Below, one piece after another: positions 15,215 through 15,518 of a DNA stretch of 15,518 nucleotides. Location: NCBI GenBank assembly GCA_902519635.1, contig CABYKW010000012.1:1-15518 (forward strand), read 5' to 3'. The stretch is from an uncultured Pelagibacteraceae bacterium. Lineage in GTDB: Bacteria; Pseudomonadota; Alphaproteobacteria; Pelagibacterales; Pelagibacteraceae. Within the stretch, counting starts at the first letter, position 1. Each line of letters starts with the position of its first letter. The position numbers and the translations under genes are program-made. The notes beneath the pieces were generated by a model. The model was not told the DNA's origin and ran no database searches. It was given only the letters and a program-made list of their open reading frames with translations.

Positions 15215-15518
15215 TGAATGAGTTAAAAGTAACTCAAATACTGAAAAATGAGCTTGGATTTTCTAATTCTTCTATAGATAAGATTAAAAAATACAATAAT
15301 CAGCTTTTAAAATATAATAAGCGTTATAATTTGATATCGAAAAGCACTGAAAATAAAATTTGGCATAGACATATCTTAGATTCAGCTCAGGTAATAAAAT
15401 TTTTAGACTTCTCAAAAATCACTAAATTAGCGGATTTTGGCACTGGAGCGGGTTTTCCTGGTCTGATACTGGCTTTTTATGCTGAAAATTTAACATTTCA
15501 CGTGAAATTATATGAAAA
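15214..15518 (+). CDS. rsmG: 16S rRNA (guanine-N7) methyltransferase RsmG (C-terminus beyond window)
   Basis: RsmG methylates N7 of G527 in 16S rRNA. The first 101 codons are present, starting [16 protein letters not shown] at the ATG overlapping the mnmG stop. The family segments are clear: NKRYNLISKST, then IWHRHILDSAQVIKFL, and the SAM-binding loop ADFGTGAGFPGLILA. The window ends at about half the usual length of roughly 200 residues. The mnmG-rsmG order is conserved in many bacteria and is usually followed by parA and parB, which would lie outside the window. AAAGAG in the end of mnmG gives a modest ribosome site. Confidence 0.95.
   Translation, partial: MNELKVTQILKNELGFSNSSIDKIKKYNNQLLKYNKRYNLISKSTENKIWHRHILDSAQVIKFLDFSKITKLADFGTGAGFPGLILAFYAENLTFHVKLYE

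Noticed and set aside
1..15518. CRISPR array, tRNA, rRNA, insertion sequence or prophage structural genes
   Set aside because: No regularly spaced repeats, cloverleaf-type sequence, rRNA segment, transposase, integrase or phage structural gene was seen.

Overview
The window looks like a piece of chromosome from a streamlined, very AT-rich alphaproteobacterium, most likely of the SAR11/Pelagibacterales type. This is inferred from base composition, Lys/Asn/Ile-rich proteins, gaps of only a few bases or small overlaps between most genes, and alphaproteobacterial gene orders (hslVU divergent from a hisBHAFE block; ftsK-lolA; mnmE-mnmG-rsmG). No rRNA, tRNA or CRISPR was seen.

Layout. 1-1866 (minus): hslV then hslU, the HslVU protease, with hslU cut by the window start. 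1969-4945 (plus): hisB, hisH, hisA, hisF and hisE, mid-pathway histidine biosynthesis genes packed end to end, followed without a break by hinT (HIT protein) and a GNAT acetyltransferase (to 5804). 5801-8451 (minus): ftsK and lolA, convergent on the GNAT gene with overlapping stop codons. 8508-10938 (plus): a short divergent UbiH-type FAD protein and mnmE. 13346-15518 (plus): mnmG and the start of rsmG.

The anomaly is the roughly 2.4 kb block at 10939-13345 between mnmE and mnmG, genes that sit next to each other in many relatives and make the two subunits of one tRNA-modifying enzyme. It carries an XRE-type DNA-binding protein with an unrecognised C-terminal region, a small acidic protein with no recognised family, and a protein with a degenerate GIY-YIG nuclease-like domain. 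Unlike the rest of the window it has long non-coding leaders, a consensus-like promoter embedded in palindromes, strong repeated Shine-Dalgarno sites, a structured leader and a strong hairpin at its end. A 9-base direct repeat (TAGATTAGT) lies at the mnmE stop codon and again 3 bases before the mnmG start; collapsing the two copies would leave a 9-base mnmE-mnmG gap like those elsewhere in the window. I read the block as a small accessory cassette, possibly mobile or homing-like. That reading is inference; the gene content, repeats and promoter elements are visible in the sequence.

The rest is ordinary housekeeping: HslVU degrades proteins, HisBHAFE make histidine precursors, LolA carries lipoproteins to the outer membrane, FtsK moves DNA at division, the UbiH-type protein probably acts in ubiquinone synthesis, and MnmE/MnmG modify the tRNA wobble uridine.
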